From NCBI RefSeq assembly GCF_963855985.1, contig NC_087100.1:965001-1029000 (forward strand): 64,000 nt of DNA. The letters run 5' to 3'. The stretch comes from Ostrinia nubilalis. Taxonomy: Eukaryota > Arthropoda > Insecta > Lepidoptera > Crambidae. Positions 22,294 through 36,209 of this stretch are shown here, in pieces. Numbering within the stretch: position 1 is the stretch's first letter; each line of letters starts with the position of its first letter. The position numbers were made by a program, and so were the translations under genes. Under the pieces are notes generated by a model that was not told where the DNA came from, did no database searches, and saw only the letters and a list, made by a program, of their open reading frames with translations.

Positions 22294-22814
22294 TATACTC
22301 AACATAAAATAAATCGCACCGTCCGCGACGCGAACTTTAAAGATTTTCTTCTGACACAATCATGGTGTCCCAACAATATTGGTGTTATTTGAAAGCCCAA
22401 TAAATATCCTTAAAGAAAAACACATTTAATTTCTTAATAAATTATTAACATATACCATAAATGTGACTTGAAAAAAGACCTCACTTTGGGCTCACCTGTG
22501 GGATCAATTAGACCAATTTTTATGGTTATAAAACCAAATAATGACCTTACGTGTCCTCTTCAGATGGATAGCGATTAATCCCAACTTAACAGTTTTATAG
22601 CCATAAAAGTTGGCTCAAGCGTAACTACCTATTTTTTGAAGAAGTGACTCTGGATCCTTCTAAAGACACATTTTTGGGGTAAAAACCTTTCCTTTAATGA
22701 AATTAAGTTTAGAACTAGGCTTTCAAATGGTACCAATGTTGGTGGGAAGTGGGGATGCATACTTTTGAAAAGTGTTTGTTACGGGAGGTACGATTTATTT
22801 GATGCCGAGTGTAG
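22294..22814. mobile_element. Non-autonomous TIR element, about 520 bp
   Basis: The left end ATACTCAACATAAAATAAAT + CGCACC and the inverse of the right end (CTACACTCGGCATCAAATAA + ATCGTACC) align as terminal inverted repeats of about 27 bp with two small gaps. The interior is non-coding with a weakly symmetric TTATAACCATAAAAA/TTTTATAGCCATAAAA pair. TA at the ends would fit a Tc1/mariner-type target, but the superfamily is not proven. Confidence 0.6.
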
Positions 22815-25800
22815 TTGAATGTGCCGATGACTGCAAATACAAACTTGTTCATTTAGAAAAAGAAAACTACAAAAGTAGCAGTAGTTTGCTCGGCCGAAAT
22901 TAAATACGATCGAAGCTTCCTCTGAGCCATGTCACGCATCGATGTCAGTTCATAAAGCCAGGACACTTTGTTTACGACCTCGGTAGGTATATTAAAAGAA
23001 GTCCTAAATTGACTGGTATTTTCACCGTGCGTTACTTGCACTACTAATCAGTGATGTGTGTCTGAAATTTAAATTTTGAAATCATGCTAATTATTAGACA
23101 TTATTATGTGTATCGTTAGCGCATATGTATTTATTAAGTTGGTCGATTATTTACCATTAGACAGCTTATTCTAAAGGCATATCCATTACTTTTACCGGTA
23201 ATAGAAGTGCGCAACTCTTACAGGTCAGCGGTCATCGTGGAAATTGACCTTTAATTTAACGTTGCACCGTTAATTATATAACAAAACATATATTTACATA
23301 CAGACACGCGAATTACAATCACTATCTTTGATCTTAAAACAATAACCTTTAAGGATGTATGACACAGCCGGGAAGAGAACAGACAGCTCACTTATCTTGA
23401 CAATGTCTCGTCCATTGACAAATTCAACAGTACAATAAAATAAACATGTGTTGTAAGAAACAAACTTCATTATTTTATACTCTGTATTTCACTTAAAAAA
23501 GCCTAAAAAGTTGATTAGAAGAGTAGGAAGAAAATTACGACGATTTGCCTATGCTTGCATAAACTAGACTACTAAGGTAAGATTGTAAGTATGCCTGTTC
23601 CTTATACATATTTAAAAGGATTGAAATGACTCGGTATGTTTTCATTAGTGACACTTTTCTGGCCTGAAAATGCCATAATATTCTTTTTGGCAAAATTAGA
23701 AAGCATGTAATGTTTTCGTATCTCCCTGGGCTGTGCCTGTGTGAAACGAGCCAGTATCACACGAGATGGGAGATAACTTTTATGGCGTTGTTTGACCTAG
23801 TCGTTTGCTCGCTATTGGGCAAGCTTAATGTTAATGAGATTAAATGGCAACACTTTGTTTTTTCACGCAGCCATTGACAGTTATAATAAATTGACAATTA
23901 GAAGATCGCTTCTGATAGATTTATTTAGATTCCGTGGAGGGTAGTTGAACGGGAAGCATGGTCGATCTGTTTTAATGGTTTCAATTTATTATTTAATGGA
24001 CTTTAGTGTACAAATTTGGTGTTATTTTGTGTTCTAAAGTGCAGTGAAGTGATAAATTATAAAAAACATTGAAATACTTCGAATTCGAGTCGAGTGGGTT
24101 GTCGTAATGAACAACCCGCTTTGGACCTGGTGGCGTCTTGAAACCTGCTTACGGGCATACTTAACTCCACGGAATCCATGAAAAATCAATAGGACTGAAA
24201 CACCCACGTTCTATTGATAACTATGTCAATTTTTTTCACTCAACATTGGCAGAAATAAACCTCCCAGAGAGGTTTGGTTGCCACTAAAAAAAAAATAGAT
24301 TTATTTAGCCTTCTAGGTACAGAATGAAACGACAAGAATACAAGAAAAATGAATTGATGAACTTTGAAACATAATGACTCTCTATTAATAAAATGTAGTC
24401 ACACATTGGCCATTTCGTCAACATGCCACGCCCATTTTTGGCATATAAATAAAAGTGTTTATAGACTTTTAAAAATATTTAAAATTGTATGTGATACACG
24501 TATGTATCTTTTAACAAAGTGTTTTATAAGAACATGATAGTTAAGACTTAAATGAATTGCAAACTTGCATTGTATAGCCTGTCGCAAAACCGATGAACAA
24601 ATTTTCACTTTAACACAAAGGCTATAAGGCAGTAAATAGGTCTGCCCTAAAATGCTACACGGTGAGGATTAAAATGAGCTCGTTATTTGGCTATTGTCCA
24701 TTATGTAAAGTGTATTGTAATTTATATCAGCTGGTATTGTGTTCTAAATAATGCATTTTGTTAACTGTTATGTTTACACTACCTGTTGAGATAATAGTAT
24801 ATTATCTTTGCTCTACGAATTATGTTTGGGATTAGTAAAATTAAAGTGCATAAAAAAGTCTACCATGTTCATAGAAAATATTATAAAGATTTTGAAATTA
24901 GAAAATTCAAACGAAATGGGCTGCTTATGTGAGTGGGACGAAAGCGTTAATCGATATCGAATCGATAGTTGTATTATTATGACACTTTTCGTATTCATAG
25001 AGATGCTGCGAGTACAAGTACCTGCTAACACTGCTACAAAGTTTCATAACAGCCAAACAAAGCCATCCGCTAACACAACCGATGACATGCAACGCGCTAA
25101 CTGCCGTGACATTTATAAACTTACTCCAGCAATTAAGGATTCCCACCGCAGCGCCATCTTGCGGACATCGTTGCGAGATCAATAATTACACACAAAATTT
25201 CACAGCTTGATATTTTGTGAGCTTTTTCTGGACACGCGATGTGTTACGTGACCAAATATTGGTTTAGATTTAAGTTCGAAATGAATCGATTATCGAGTGT
25301 GTAATGTTGATAGGTTCTCTTCACAGTTGTTAACACGCACAGAATATGTTTACGGTTGGTCAATCATTTCGATATCTTTAACTATTTAACATATTTTTTT
25401 TCAACTGAGCTAAGAACATAAAAGTAAAAAGATACCTAACTGATGATTTAAACACAGCATCTCAAGTACTACTGATCATCATCGTATCTTAAGATTTGCC
25501 TCTAAAGGTTTCCATAAAGAACAAGTCTATATTTTTTCTCAAAGAACAATGCTTTTTTGAAAGACGACTAAGATTGGTTGAACACATCATTGTTTAGTTA
25601 TTCACAAAAAGATAAATTTGAGCACTTTGAAAAGCTTCGTTTACAGCAGAACGATAATTAAATTTCGACCTCTAATGAGTACACAGGCTAACAAGATATT
25701 TTCATCAGCGAACACCCATCTTAACGCGTTTCTCCACCAATGATCACCAATCATGGGCCTCGCCTTATCTATTAGAGTTCATTAGCAATGCAAGAACAAG

Positions 25801-27276
25801 TCAATACTGACATAGTAGGTTTTTTGCCATTTTGGAATTTTGAACTTAATTGCTGATCATACAAGACACTTTTTTGGTGTTAAAATATAATTAGGGTAAA
25901 CTGATTCAAGGGTAAGACAATTTTATATAATTTTTGGGCAGTGGGCTACCGGATATAAATAGAGTAATTTAAACGTTTTTGGTTCACTGTAATTGGTTTA
26001 GGATCGTGCATCTTTACACAAGTTGAGTTAAAATAAATTAATAGGATCCAAATATTTTACCTAAATAATATGCTATGATAACTCAATAAATGATGTGTGA
26101 TTGTGGTGTGATCTTCTACAAAAATCGATACTCCTAATACAGCAAAATATCAGTCAGAGAATGCACAACAAGTTCGAATTGTCATTTTATCTTAGAAAAT
26201 AATTTTTGGTCTTACAAAATCCCAAAGGATTAGTACTAAACCCGTACTAATTATCTATATTAACCTTTCTACGCAACTGACTCGATTAACCAAATCCCCA
26301 TATCACCCATTTTAGCGTCGTTTAGCGTTTCCAGCACAAAACCGTTTGTTTGCGTTTCCATTACCCGAATCCATGATGATGTGTTTGACCACCAACTAGT
26401 TTCATCACTGCTGCTGTTTATTTGGTAATTAGTGTATCATCACGGAGGTTAGATGTGAATTGTTTCGGGCGAGTGTTAATAGTCAGGTAATGTCAGTATT
26501 TAGAGGATGTTTGCCTGATTTGAGGGTTGTATCACGTCACATAGATTGAGACTTCAATATAGGTAGGACAAAATATTTTTGAATTTTATGTAGTTTATAT
26601 AGGTGTAGGTCTAAAATGTATAGTTTTGCGTTGTCGATGTATTAGTAGTAACGGCTTATATATAGAGTCACTTATTGAAACAGTTTCAGGGAAAAAGAAA
26701 TTCAATCTTACGACTTACTTCGCTAAAAATAAATTGAAAATTAGAAATGCTTCTGTTTGTTGCTTTCAAATGTAGATCTTAGAATGCGCTTACTAATAAC
26801 AATTAAAGACAAAACAGTAACCAAACATGCAATACTAATGTTGCCTCGGAATAATTATAAGTTCCACACTCGAACTCAAATTACACTCACCAAAACAATA
26901 GCCTCTAAATAACCCCCCGACACTTCCCACTGTCCACCGTGATTAGATTTCCTCAACGACATACAAAACGTAATAACTAAGATATTTCAGAGTGCAAGGA
27001 CCGTTTCCAATAATATTCAAAACAATCGATTAGAAGAGACTACGGTAAAAAGATAAATTACTTTCTGTGGATTGTTGATTGTTGAAGATGATATTGTTTG
27101 AATATAAATTAAAAAAGATACAGGCAGCATCTAACCAGTCAATCTGAAAAACATCGGGGGAGTTTAGCAGTGGCAAAAGACTATAGTGACAAATTAATGC
27201 ATAAAACGAAATGAAATGCATTTAAATTCAAGTAGAAATTAAATCCTAATATAATTGTCTGGACTTAGGTTGGGTT
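22815..27276. other. Long quiet AT-rich stretch
   Basis: No repeat family recognised and no domain-bearing exon. ORFs at 22853-23041 (minus, 62 codons) and 24808-25185 (plus, 125 codons) have no recognisable domain. 24095-24120 has a GGGTTGT/ACAACCC hairpin. Could be intron or intergenic DNA of an unseen gene. Confidence 0.45.
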
Positions 27277-27328
27277 AGGCATCGGTTATCGTTATAGTAA
27301 CGGTTAAAGTTAGGTGGTGCAACTCAGC
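27277..27328 (-). repeat. Half copy of the GCTGAGTTGCACCACC palindromic MITE
   Basis: TTAGGTGGTGCAACTCAGC with the adjoining CGGTTATCGTTA...TAACGGTTAA matches one arm of the MITEs at 40832 and 42375. Confidence 0.6.
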
Positions 27329-29323
27329 TTTAGTATTTAGGCTGATATACAGTTTCTATCTATTCGTTGTTAGTCAAGTCATCAGACAAGAATTCACAGT
27401 CAAGACAGTGTCCGTTTCGAATAGACAGGTCTCCGTACAGAACAGTCCTTCTGTCCGCTGCTATTGTGTGACAGTTATCTGCAGATGGGAGACGTTATTG
27501 AGCCTCCGACATGTCCGCTTGTTTATGCGCTGATTCTGTAAAGTTCAAGCTTGTCTCCGCATTACGTTTCGGAGTCTGTTTCCACTGAGTAACGGAAGTA
27601 ATATACGTAATATTATGCTCTCTTGAATTTACTGTAGATAAAACAAAAAGAACATTGAGCAGCAACATTAAGATTGGAGACGTTTGAGCAGTAATTTACT
27701 GCAAATAGAAAATCGACATACTCTCTCACTAATATTGACAGTTTTCCTTCCTAATATAGAAGAACATTGAAAATTAAATGGCCACTTCTGTTCCATGTCA
27801 AGCTGATTGATAACGACCGTCCATTTATTATTTTGGAACATTATTTATTATGTTTATTAATAATATTCCATCTCCCAGAATCACAGATAATTCTGTGCCC
27901 AGAATAGAGAGCATTTTTTGATGTGTTTGATTCGCTCAAGCAATTTCTCGAAAAATATCTGATCAACCCCATAAATGGGAACAAACATAACCACGATGTT
28001 CATGTTGCCTTTAATTTTCGACATCCAAAGCTGATACAATTGCTGCTCTCAAAATAATTAGATCACGCGAACCTTATAATCTGCGTTACGTGATAAGTCG
28101 GCGTGCTCTCTGCTTGACTCGGTGTTATTTTTAACCTTTGTTTGTTGGTATTTATCAAGACAAATGGCAAACGGATGTGTTATTTGTACATAATAGGCAC
28201 TTACTAATACTTGAAGGACATCTCAGAGCTGCGACTGGGTCGTCTTGATTCAGCGAGGAACAATAGGCTTCGTGTAAATTATCTGGCAAGATGGAAGGGT
28301 GATACAGAAATCGAGAATAATAAATAAAGATAATAAAATATATTTTATATCAGCTCCAAAACAAGCTTTTACATTAATCCTTGTAATACTGTTTCGGGAC
28401 ACACTTTGAGGCATTTATACACACCCTTTTAATTCGGCGATAAAGAACAAATAGTTTAGGTACTTAAATACGTTATCATAGAATAGACTTCACTGTCTTT
28501 TTCATCTATTAAATCATTCGCAGACGTTTTAACGCCATATAAATCACAGCTCATAAATTAGATAACGCATAAAACTGAGTTAACATTAATGTTTTAACAA
28601 AGAACAATGTATCAGCGAACATCGATTAAAGTATCATAACATGTCTAATAAAAAGAGAAGGCGCAATTTGTGCACTTACTCTAGTGTAAAATCCATTCAC
28701 GATTGAGAGCGAAAAAAGCGGTCCAGTTCTCACGCCCGGGCGCGTCACGTTGCATAATGGATGCCAGGCATAAGCGGTAGCGGTTTAATTATGATATTAT
28801 TCGAAATATGTATTTTTTACCTTTTTGGGAGAGTTTGATATAAGCTGTCTCAAACTTACGGATTGTGGTAATGGGTGAAAAAAAATGTTACTTTTCTAAA
28901 ACTAGGCACTTGGTTTTTTTTTTCAATTTATATTTAGCATCGGGTCAACTCAAGCACTAAGCTTTAAGGTTTTAGCTTTAGATTCTAAAGAGCATAAGTT
29001 TTATACGACTTTATAAAACACATTTTACACATTATATTGGATTTCTCTTGTTGTCGTTCCCTCAGAGCTTTTTATTAAAGTTATTAGTGCTAAAGTTAAG
29101 TACGTTATTTAATAAATTATAAGTATTTAATCACTGTTAGAGTGTCATTCACTAATGACCATAGAAATGACACCTTAGAGAGAAGACACTTCACTTTCCG
29201 CTTCCCGCTCCCTCTTTCTCTTATGTTTCGCGCCTCCCAGCCTTGATCTTGCCCGACTGACGTGCAATTAGTCCGGCGCGGCGCGTGCGCCGACGTCACC
29301 CATTGTGCTTGTAATTGGTGCAC
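27329..29323. other. Unannotated intergenic stretch
   Basis: No gene or family recognised. A GGCGCGGCGCGTGCGCCG patch at 29275-29292 is a local CpG-rich spot. Confidence 0.4.
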
Positions 29324-29606
29324 CTTTTACTTAGGGTTGCCAACTTTTCTTTCAAAATATAAAGTATATTAGAGGTCGGAGAAGGAAAACAGACAGTATT
29401 AAAAAAAAACAAACAGTATAGCTCTACAACGCGTACTTAAATGTGGTGTTGGGCATTTACTTTTAAAAATATCTATGGATACTAGTGATGCTAGCTGAAA
29501 ACAGTATTTTGTATACTTTATTTTTGTTCAACAGTAAAAAGTATAATTTAGTGAAAAACAGTATAATACTGTTCAAAACAGTATAGTTGGCAACCCTACT
29601 TTTACT
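29324..29606. mobile_element. hAT-type MITE with 8-bp target-site duplication
   Basis: The element 29332-29598 has termini TAGGGTTGCCAAC / GTTGGCAACCCTA and is flanked on both sides by CTTTTACT (29324-29331, 29599-29606). An 8-bp duplication and this TIR fit the hAT superfamily. The inside is AT-rich with repeated AACAGTATA words and no ORF. Confidence 0.9.
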
Positions 29607-30784
29607 ACACGCCAGTGCCAGTGCACTATTGTCTTGCCACCGGATTACGCGGTCAAGATAGTCATAAATATAGATTGATTATTACGATAGTCTCAATCGA
29701 TGTCCTTAATCCAGTTCCATGGCGATTGCGTGAAAATTATGACTCCATTATTTTTCAAAATTGCTATTAAGTATAAATGACTTTATTCTTTTAGAATCAT
29801 GTAATTGCTGCTTCAATTGATTATTATCCTTCTGAATGAATGTAAATTTGTTTTTTTAATGAATGATAGAGCTATTGATGTCTGTGAATGGAATCATAGC
29901 GGTTTCACAAAAACTTGATAGCGTTTAGCATATTCATAGAGTTTATGTAAATGTATCAGTATTGAATATTGATGAAAAAACTAATCACTTGTTACTGTCT
30001 CCCAGATCTACGATAAAATTATCACCAGTATTTTATAGACACAGAAAAATTTGCGAGAATATTCAAATACCTACCTCATGTAAGACTATACATACCTGCT
30101 TATCTACCTCAAGCATCTCGCTATGGGTATTAGCAAGTATGTATCTTTAGAGGATGCTTATGCACTGTTGACCTCTCTGAAATATGTAATCTACTCTTCT
30201 AGAAAGTCTATGATCAATTAACCATAAATGTCTTTTACTCTGAGTAAATTATTGTTAAACGTGAATGAAACTAATTTTCATCTTGATAATTAGGGGCAAA
30301 TTGATTGCTAAGTCGAAGTATTACGGTTTCGCAAACGTTATAAACGTGGTTAATATCTAATCTCATAAAATGTATGTCATTAATTGAATTTCCAATTAAC
30401 ATACGTATGTGGGAACAAACGCGCCGCGGTCAATATATTGGTTTCATCGCAATAAAATACAAGTGCAGCAACACCTATTGCAACCAAGTGTAATGTGTGA
30501 AAATAATTGCTTGCATTAAAATCGCGGGTTGACTGGAGTTTAATGAATACCAATTGATTTCAAAACGCTTTCATTTTTGAAGTAAATAAAAGATAGATTT
30601 TGAGGACATTAATACAATGTATATTATTTAGCCATAGTTTTGATTACAAATTATTACTCTAATTGTAGTTACTTTTAAACGTCCATTGGCTTGAGATAAG
30701 TATACTTATTGATTGGATGTTTCTGAAAGATATAATCTGAAGTATTGTATGTTTTGCCTGCATTTGAATGTTTTATTATGCTAA
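29607..30784. other. Unannotated intergenic stretch
   Basis: AT-rich; nothing supported. Confidence 0.4.
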
Positions 30785-30932
30785 GGGTGGATTTGACCAA
30801 ACAAGAGTAAATATTAATCTCAGAATAAATTGTCAGTTATTTGATATTTTGTCATTTTTCCCATACTGAAATTGCCAATGTGCCAGTTATACCAGGAGTT
30901 ATTCTCGGATAAAAGTTTGGTCGAATCGTGCC
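30785..30932. mobile_element. Palindromic MITE (GATTTGACCAAAC ends)
   Basis: GGATTTGACCAAAC on the left faces GTTTGGTCGAATC on the right, with CTCAGAATAA/TTATTCTCGG further in. The core CCCATACTGAAATTGCCAAT resembles that of the outer MITE at 58837-60247, so the two are related. Confidence 0.65.
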
Positions 30933-33322
30933 TAAATAGTAAACCCTGGTTTTCCTAAATAAATAAATAAAATAAACAAATCACAGACAACACAATCTCT
31001 ATCATCTCTAGAACATGCTACCTAAATCAATACGACGTCTCATCGATCGTAACATAATCGAATGTATGTGACCATTCTCACTGCAGGTACGCTATTCATT
31101 AATGCTCCGCAGTTGTATGGGACATATTGGAATGGGAATAACGCTGGCTGCATTCATAAAAGCCAATACAAATCACAGATTCACTTCGGTAGTAATGCAG
31201 AAGTGACTGCACAAAGCGCTGGGTGTTATTTGTGGAAATCAATCAGAACTGCAAAGGCTATAAAATTGAATTTCAACAGTAAATGTCACTCGGGTGCGCT
31301 ACTTATTTTGATTTGCTTTGCAGTGCGAAATTGAGAATAGTTCTTCTGTATTTTGTTTGGGTAAAGGCTATTGGAGTCAAACTACCACCATAGGTTTTGC
31401 TGATTTTATTTGTTAACTTAAAATATTTTAAAGTTTATGAAATTAACAATTGATGTGCCCCAAATTACTTACTCAAATTCAATAAATGGTCTTTCACACA
31501 AAAAGGTATACGGATCGAATTTTGATGAAATGTTGATAAATGGTTTGAGATGCAACTCTTACTATTAAAAATAAAGTCTATTTCTCCTACAACAGGACAA
31601 AATATTTTAAAGTTAAACAATTACTCAAGGTATTTTATAGGCAGCGCAAGCCTTTCAAAATTAATTGATTTAAAACCATTTGAAGAATCGCATATTCTAA
31701 AGGAGGCTCGTCACATCAGACGCGTCGGCGCCTCCGTGTGCCGGAGGAAAAGTAAGGCCACCACACAATCAGCGAGTGACTGTAGTTTGATTGTTCTGGT
31801 CTTCTCCAAGGCCTGTGAGCGGGAGGTGAGGGCCGCGGTCGATATCGATGTGGGTCACATGTCGATGTTGCGGGATTTTGTGAATAATTACCCGGGTGAT
31901 GATTCGTCACGAATTACACACAATTAGGTGAAGCGATTGGTATGTTGCGCTGATCTGAGTTTACGATTGATGTAGGTATTTGTTATACTATCGCATATTT
32001 TATGCTGCGTTTTATCGTGTATCGCAATGTAACAGTAATGCAGTATTAATATTTATTTACCGATACCTCTAGATCTTATGGGAAGCTCTAGATTCTCTTG
32101 CCCTGCAGCAACGTCATTCCATTAATTATAAAATAATTGTAATTATGTCATTTCTTTCTATTATAATCAACTTTTTCTACAAATAAAAGTTATTTCAGTT
32201 CTGCCTGTTACAAAACGACATCAAGGGCCACAAGTATTCGAAATCAAGGCATCACCACCCACTTTAACTTGACAGGTCCACTACAGTACAAATGAATCCG
32301 GTTCACATAAAAATCCGTTCACTCTTCAAAAACAGAAAATAACCTCTCGAAGCATCCTCACAACAGAACCTTCACTCCACTTCAAAACACTTTCGACACA
32401 AAAAGCGAATCGTAATAACAAGCCTGTCATCGATAACATTGACAAATTAAATATCAACATCACTACAAAGATTGGTGTTCGGTGCTTGTGCGGTCTTCAT
32501 GTCTTATTTCAATGTGTTAGCGGTCATTTTTGAGTAAATTTCGAGGTCATGTGGGTGATGTGAGATGGTACAGGCAAATTTTGCTAGAACATAATTAGAG
32601 ATTGGACAGCGTTGGGGTCATGCGGACAGAATGATAAAAGCTGGCTCATCTCTGTTGAAATATATGGTCCAAGGTACTAACTGCTAAAAAATATCTTTAT
32701 AAAGATAGACATAAACATACTAGGTATGTATTGAGTTTTCAGTAGGTATATCACAAATTTTAAATTAAAGTTTTTATAAGTACTCGTAGTAAAAATTGGT
32801 TGTCGTTTTCAAACCAAGTAAGAAAAGCGAGATTTACTAGCTCTACGCGTAATTTTCAAATACATGTTTCATGCCTAATTCGAAGTACACTACACAACTT
32901 TTACTTTTACCAATTTAATTGTTTCGGCAAATAAAGTATCCGCTGTTTTTAATTTGCTAATATCGCTTGAACTTAAAGCTCTCTTTCACTTCGAAAGCAC
33001 GCGTATCTCACCTCACTTGCGCCACCTAATATTAAGCTTCGTTTACCGCTAATTAATATTAATAGTACTTACCTTAACATCTGTAATTAATGATTTATAA
33101 AATGACCACGGGCTATGAAGTGGTGATAGCACAATGAAAACTGATTTAGTGGGTTTGCTACTTGTAAAGGTATGTACAAAGAATGGGTAAGACAATGCGG
33201 AAATTATAACAATGAATTAGAAAAAGTTTCTTTTCAAACTTTTCTTTAAGTTGCATAGTAATATAGAGACGTGTATCTACAATTTAGTCACTTAATACCT
33301 AAATGTCTTGTTATCGAGAATC
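30933..33322. other. Unannotated intergenic stretch
   Basis: Includes an open frame of 125 codons (31550-31927, plus) whose 3' half is GC-rich; no domain is recognised and it lacks a convincing context. Nothing else is supported. Confidence 0.4.
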
Positions 33323-33508
33323 GAGTGGCGACCACGGGCTTGAAGACGTAGCGTGGGCAGGCCTCCTACTAGGTGGACCGACGTTCTGGTTTAGGTCGCG
33401 GGAAGAACCTGGATGCGGGCAGCGCAGAACCGTTCATTGTGAAAACCTTGGGGGAGGACTTTGTCCAACAGTGGACGTCATTTGGCCGAAACGAACGAAC
33501 GAACGATG
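33323..33508 (+). mobile_element. LINE 3' end, (GAAC)n-tailed RTE-like family, decayed
   Basis: Plus strand reads EWRPRA-stop-RRSVGRPPTRWTDVLV-stop, then on to the conserved GTCCAACAGTGGACGTCATT and (GAAC)n. Several stops and a frameshift make it a dead 5'-truncated copy of the same family as 16563-17093. Confidence 0.75.
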
Positions 33509-34189
33509 TGAATACTTATGCTGACTTAACTTTAAGCTTCTACTGTTCAATTGTCTTGGTTACTTTGGATCTCCAATGTGACGTTACTGGTCCCGTTTCT
33601 TTTGCAGTGACAGCTAGCCTCAACCACAATCGCGCTGTCTAACGACCAGGTGATTTTAATTAACTCCGCGATAAAACACATTAACACCCGCTTTTGATGC
33701 GTTGACAATAGATTTATTGAAGGCAAGATTGGTATTACGCTTTCTGTGCCCGTGACAGCGTGCGAAAGATATTTTTGACGCCTCTAACTGTACTGTTAAT
33801 TACTGTACGAAACTGTTTAAAGCCGTTTAATACTGATTGATATAGATACCACTTTTACTATGCGAGCAAAGTTGATATCACGAAGAAGACATTTACGGCC
33901 TAAGAATAATCAAATGTGTTGTCGACTAAACAAAGTAAATTAAAATTGTTGGTAGTTATGACGCTACATTCTTAAAGATATACAGAAACTTCCGCTTAGG
34001 TACACAGTCACAGGTACCGTGTTAAGATTGTAGACCTTTTGAGTGTTAGGATTTTAAATGATCAACTATTTAACAGTTCCAAGATGATACCTACTACAAG
34101 ACTAAACTTGCTACGGCATGTGCAAATTTGCTAAGATAGCATTGCATCAATCTTGCAATCATTAAGCTCAGCTAAAGTCACGTACATGT
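33509..34189. other. Unannotated stretch
   Basis: Nothing recognised. Confidence 0.4.
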
Positions 34190-34360
34190 TCAAATTCAAA
34201 TATTTTATTCAGTACATATGCCCTTTCCAGGGCACTTATACACGTCCCAAATATACATAGCTTGCCCTATCACCACTTGGGGACAACATATGGACTGGTA
34301 CTGAGAAGAAGTGGCGGAAGAAACTCAGTCACCTTTGTCAGCCTCTTTTTCAATGTTCAT
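34190..34360 (+). repeat. Interspersed repeat (AGAAGAAGYGGCGNAAGAAACTC family)
   Basis: TTCAAATTCAAATATTTTAT opens it and GAAGAAGTGGCGGAAGAAAC closes it. Related fragments are at 47637-47710 and, inverted, at 56820-56965. Probably the 3' end of a retroposon; class not certain. Confidence 0.6.
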
Positions 34361-35085
34361 GTATCGACATATTCGCCTATGTACTCGTATAATTATAACG
34401 TATCGTTTGACCGCAATCCTAACTAAGCTGTTCGAACTTCGAAGCTTCAAACTCCTCTCAACGTTTGCTCCGCTAACACTAAACCACCATCGAATCGGTC
34501 TTACGGGGACATTCCCGAGCTCTCCAGCCCCATAAATCGCCGATCAATAATGTAAGACATCACGAAAAGCTAATACAGTATCGTCTGATACATAAACTAG
34601 GATGTCGTCGAAGTTACCTCTGAAGCAATCACTGCTACAGTCGCACCCGTGAGCGAGGCAATTGTTTTCCATTTTGGTTTCAGTGATGATACCGAAACTA
34701 ATTTTTAATCGGTGTCTGAGTTTCTAACCTTCGAAGTGATTTGGAATTAGCGAATCTATGACTATACATACACGGCCTTTTTTCACAGAAATATTTTTGT
34801 GAATGATAAACGCTCGTGGTTTTCATAAGAATAGTGTATTCTGTTGCTATAGGTACGAGTACTTACTGTAAAAAAATGCTTTAGATTATTGTTTGATCTG
34901 TATGAACTTAAATTCATTTTCACGTAACGCACAAAATAATTAAAATTAGTGGAGGTAGCAAGACCTAAGATTAGAAGAGGAAGAACAGCAGAGGAGCAAA
35001 TAATTATATCGTAATTTTGAGAATGACAAATAACAGGAATAATCACAATGCTTTTTTGATTTTGAGTAATAGCTGCGCAAGGAAA
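34361..35085. other. Unannotated stretch
   Basis: Nothing recognised beyond chance ORFs. Confidence 0.4.
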
Positions 35086-35269
35086 TCTACTATATAAAAA
35101 TAAGTCGGGTTTTCCTCCCTGACGCTATAACTCCAGAACGCACGAACCGATTTCCACGGTTTTGCATTCGTTGGAAAGGTCTCGGGCTCCGTGAGGTTTA
35201 TAGCAAAGAAAATTAGGGAAAAGGGGGTAAAACGGGATCCACGCGTACGAAGTCGCGGGCGGCCGCTAG
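35086..35269 (+). mobile_element. Short Helitron (TCTACTATATAAAAATAAG family)
   Basis: Starts TCTACTATATAAAAATAAG after A, ends GGGCGGCCGCTAG before T, with a CGCG/CGCG mini-hairpin ahead of the end. The GGCCGCTAG end is shared with the Helitron at 12888-13111. Confidence 0.7.
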
Positions 35270-35463
35270 TTTTTCATAATTTTACAAGCCTTTTAACTTT
35301 TGTTGCCAAATAAGTAAATATTTTGAAATTAACCATGGAAACAATGAATGTGTCCAAGTGTACCGACTAAAGGGGCAATGTCGGAGCGCGCGCGCATCTC
35401 ACGACCCGCCGAATGAAGCCGTCCCGAGCAGTTTACTGCCCGTATGACTCGATACTGTTGCTA

Positions 35464-35734
35464 TACAGGGTGTCCCAAAATTTGCACGTCACACTGACAC
35501 CAGAGGTAAATGAGGTTAAGACGCATCGAACAAGTATATTAAGTCCATTTTCAAAAATAACTAATATGAGTCAAATTTCAAAACTCATCAAACTTGTAAA
35601 TGGACATGAATCCATAAAATGTATCTTAGAACTTATGAAACTTCTGCTATAGTCATATTAAGCTTGTTCGATGCGTCTTAGAATCACCTACCTCCAGTGT
35701 CAGTGTGACGTGCTAATCTTGGGACACCCTTTAT
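35464..35734. mobile_element. Palindromic MITE (ACAGGGTGTCCCAAR ends)
   Basis: TACAGGGTGTCCCAAAATTT at the left faces GGGACACCCT at the right. Both arms then carry ACGTCACACTGACAC and AAGACGCATCGAACAAG blocks in inverted order. About 270 bp, non-coding. Confidence 0.8.
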
Positions 35735-35935
35735 AAACACTCGTACTCGTGATCCTGTTAAGACTTTAACTTTGGAAGAAGTAACGTAGCTATAATACGG
35801 TAAAGTTGAAAAAGTCTAGGCCATTGTGTGACAGAGTGACAAATATCCTGTCCGTATGACTCAATACTAGCAGTAGTAACAGGACACTAACTCGATACTT
35901 ACAGGTCACGTGTACAAGTGTTTATAGCAGATATA

Positions 35936-36209
35936 ATCATCATCATCATCATCATCATCATCATTTCAGCCATAGGACGTCCACTGCTGAACATAGGCCT
36001 CCGCCAATGCTTTCCATGGTGATCGATTGGTAGCGGCCTGCGTCCAGCGTTTCCCTGCTACCTTTACGATGTCGTCGGTCCACCTTGTAGGTGGACGTCT
36101 CACGCTGCGTTTTCCGGTACGCGGTCTCCATTCCAGAACCTTTCTGCCCCATCGGCCGACAGCTCTGCGTACTATGTGCCCTGCCCATTGCCACTTCAGC
36201 TTGCTAATA
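35936..36209 (-). mobile_element. LINE 3' end, (ATG)n-tailed RTE-like family
   Basis: Read on the minus strand: LKWQWAGHIVRR, GRWGRKVLEWRPRTGKRSV, PPTRWTDDIVKVAGKRW and QQWTSYG-stop, followed by a long (ATG)n tail (35936-35965 on the plus strand as CAT repeats). 5'-truncated to about 240 bp of coding DNA plus tail, with the frame apparently intact over that length. Confidence 0.85.

Noticed and set aside
22853..23041. 62-codon minus-strand ORF with helix-like content
   Set aside because: No recognisable domain, no splice context and no second copy in the window.
24808..25185. 125-codon plus-strand ORF
   Set aside because: No domain, no signal peptide, no splice context, overlaps ORFs on the other strand, and composition is like its surroundings.
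31550..31927. 125-codon plus-strand ORF
   Set aside because: AT-rich first half and GC-rich second half, no domain, overlapping ORF on the opposite strand.
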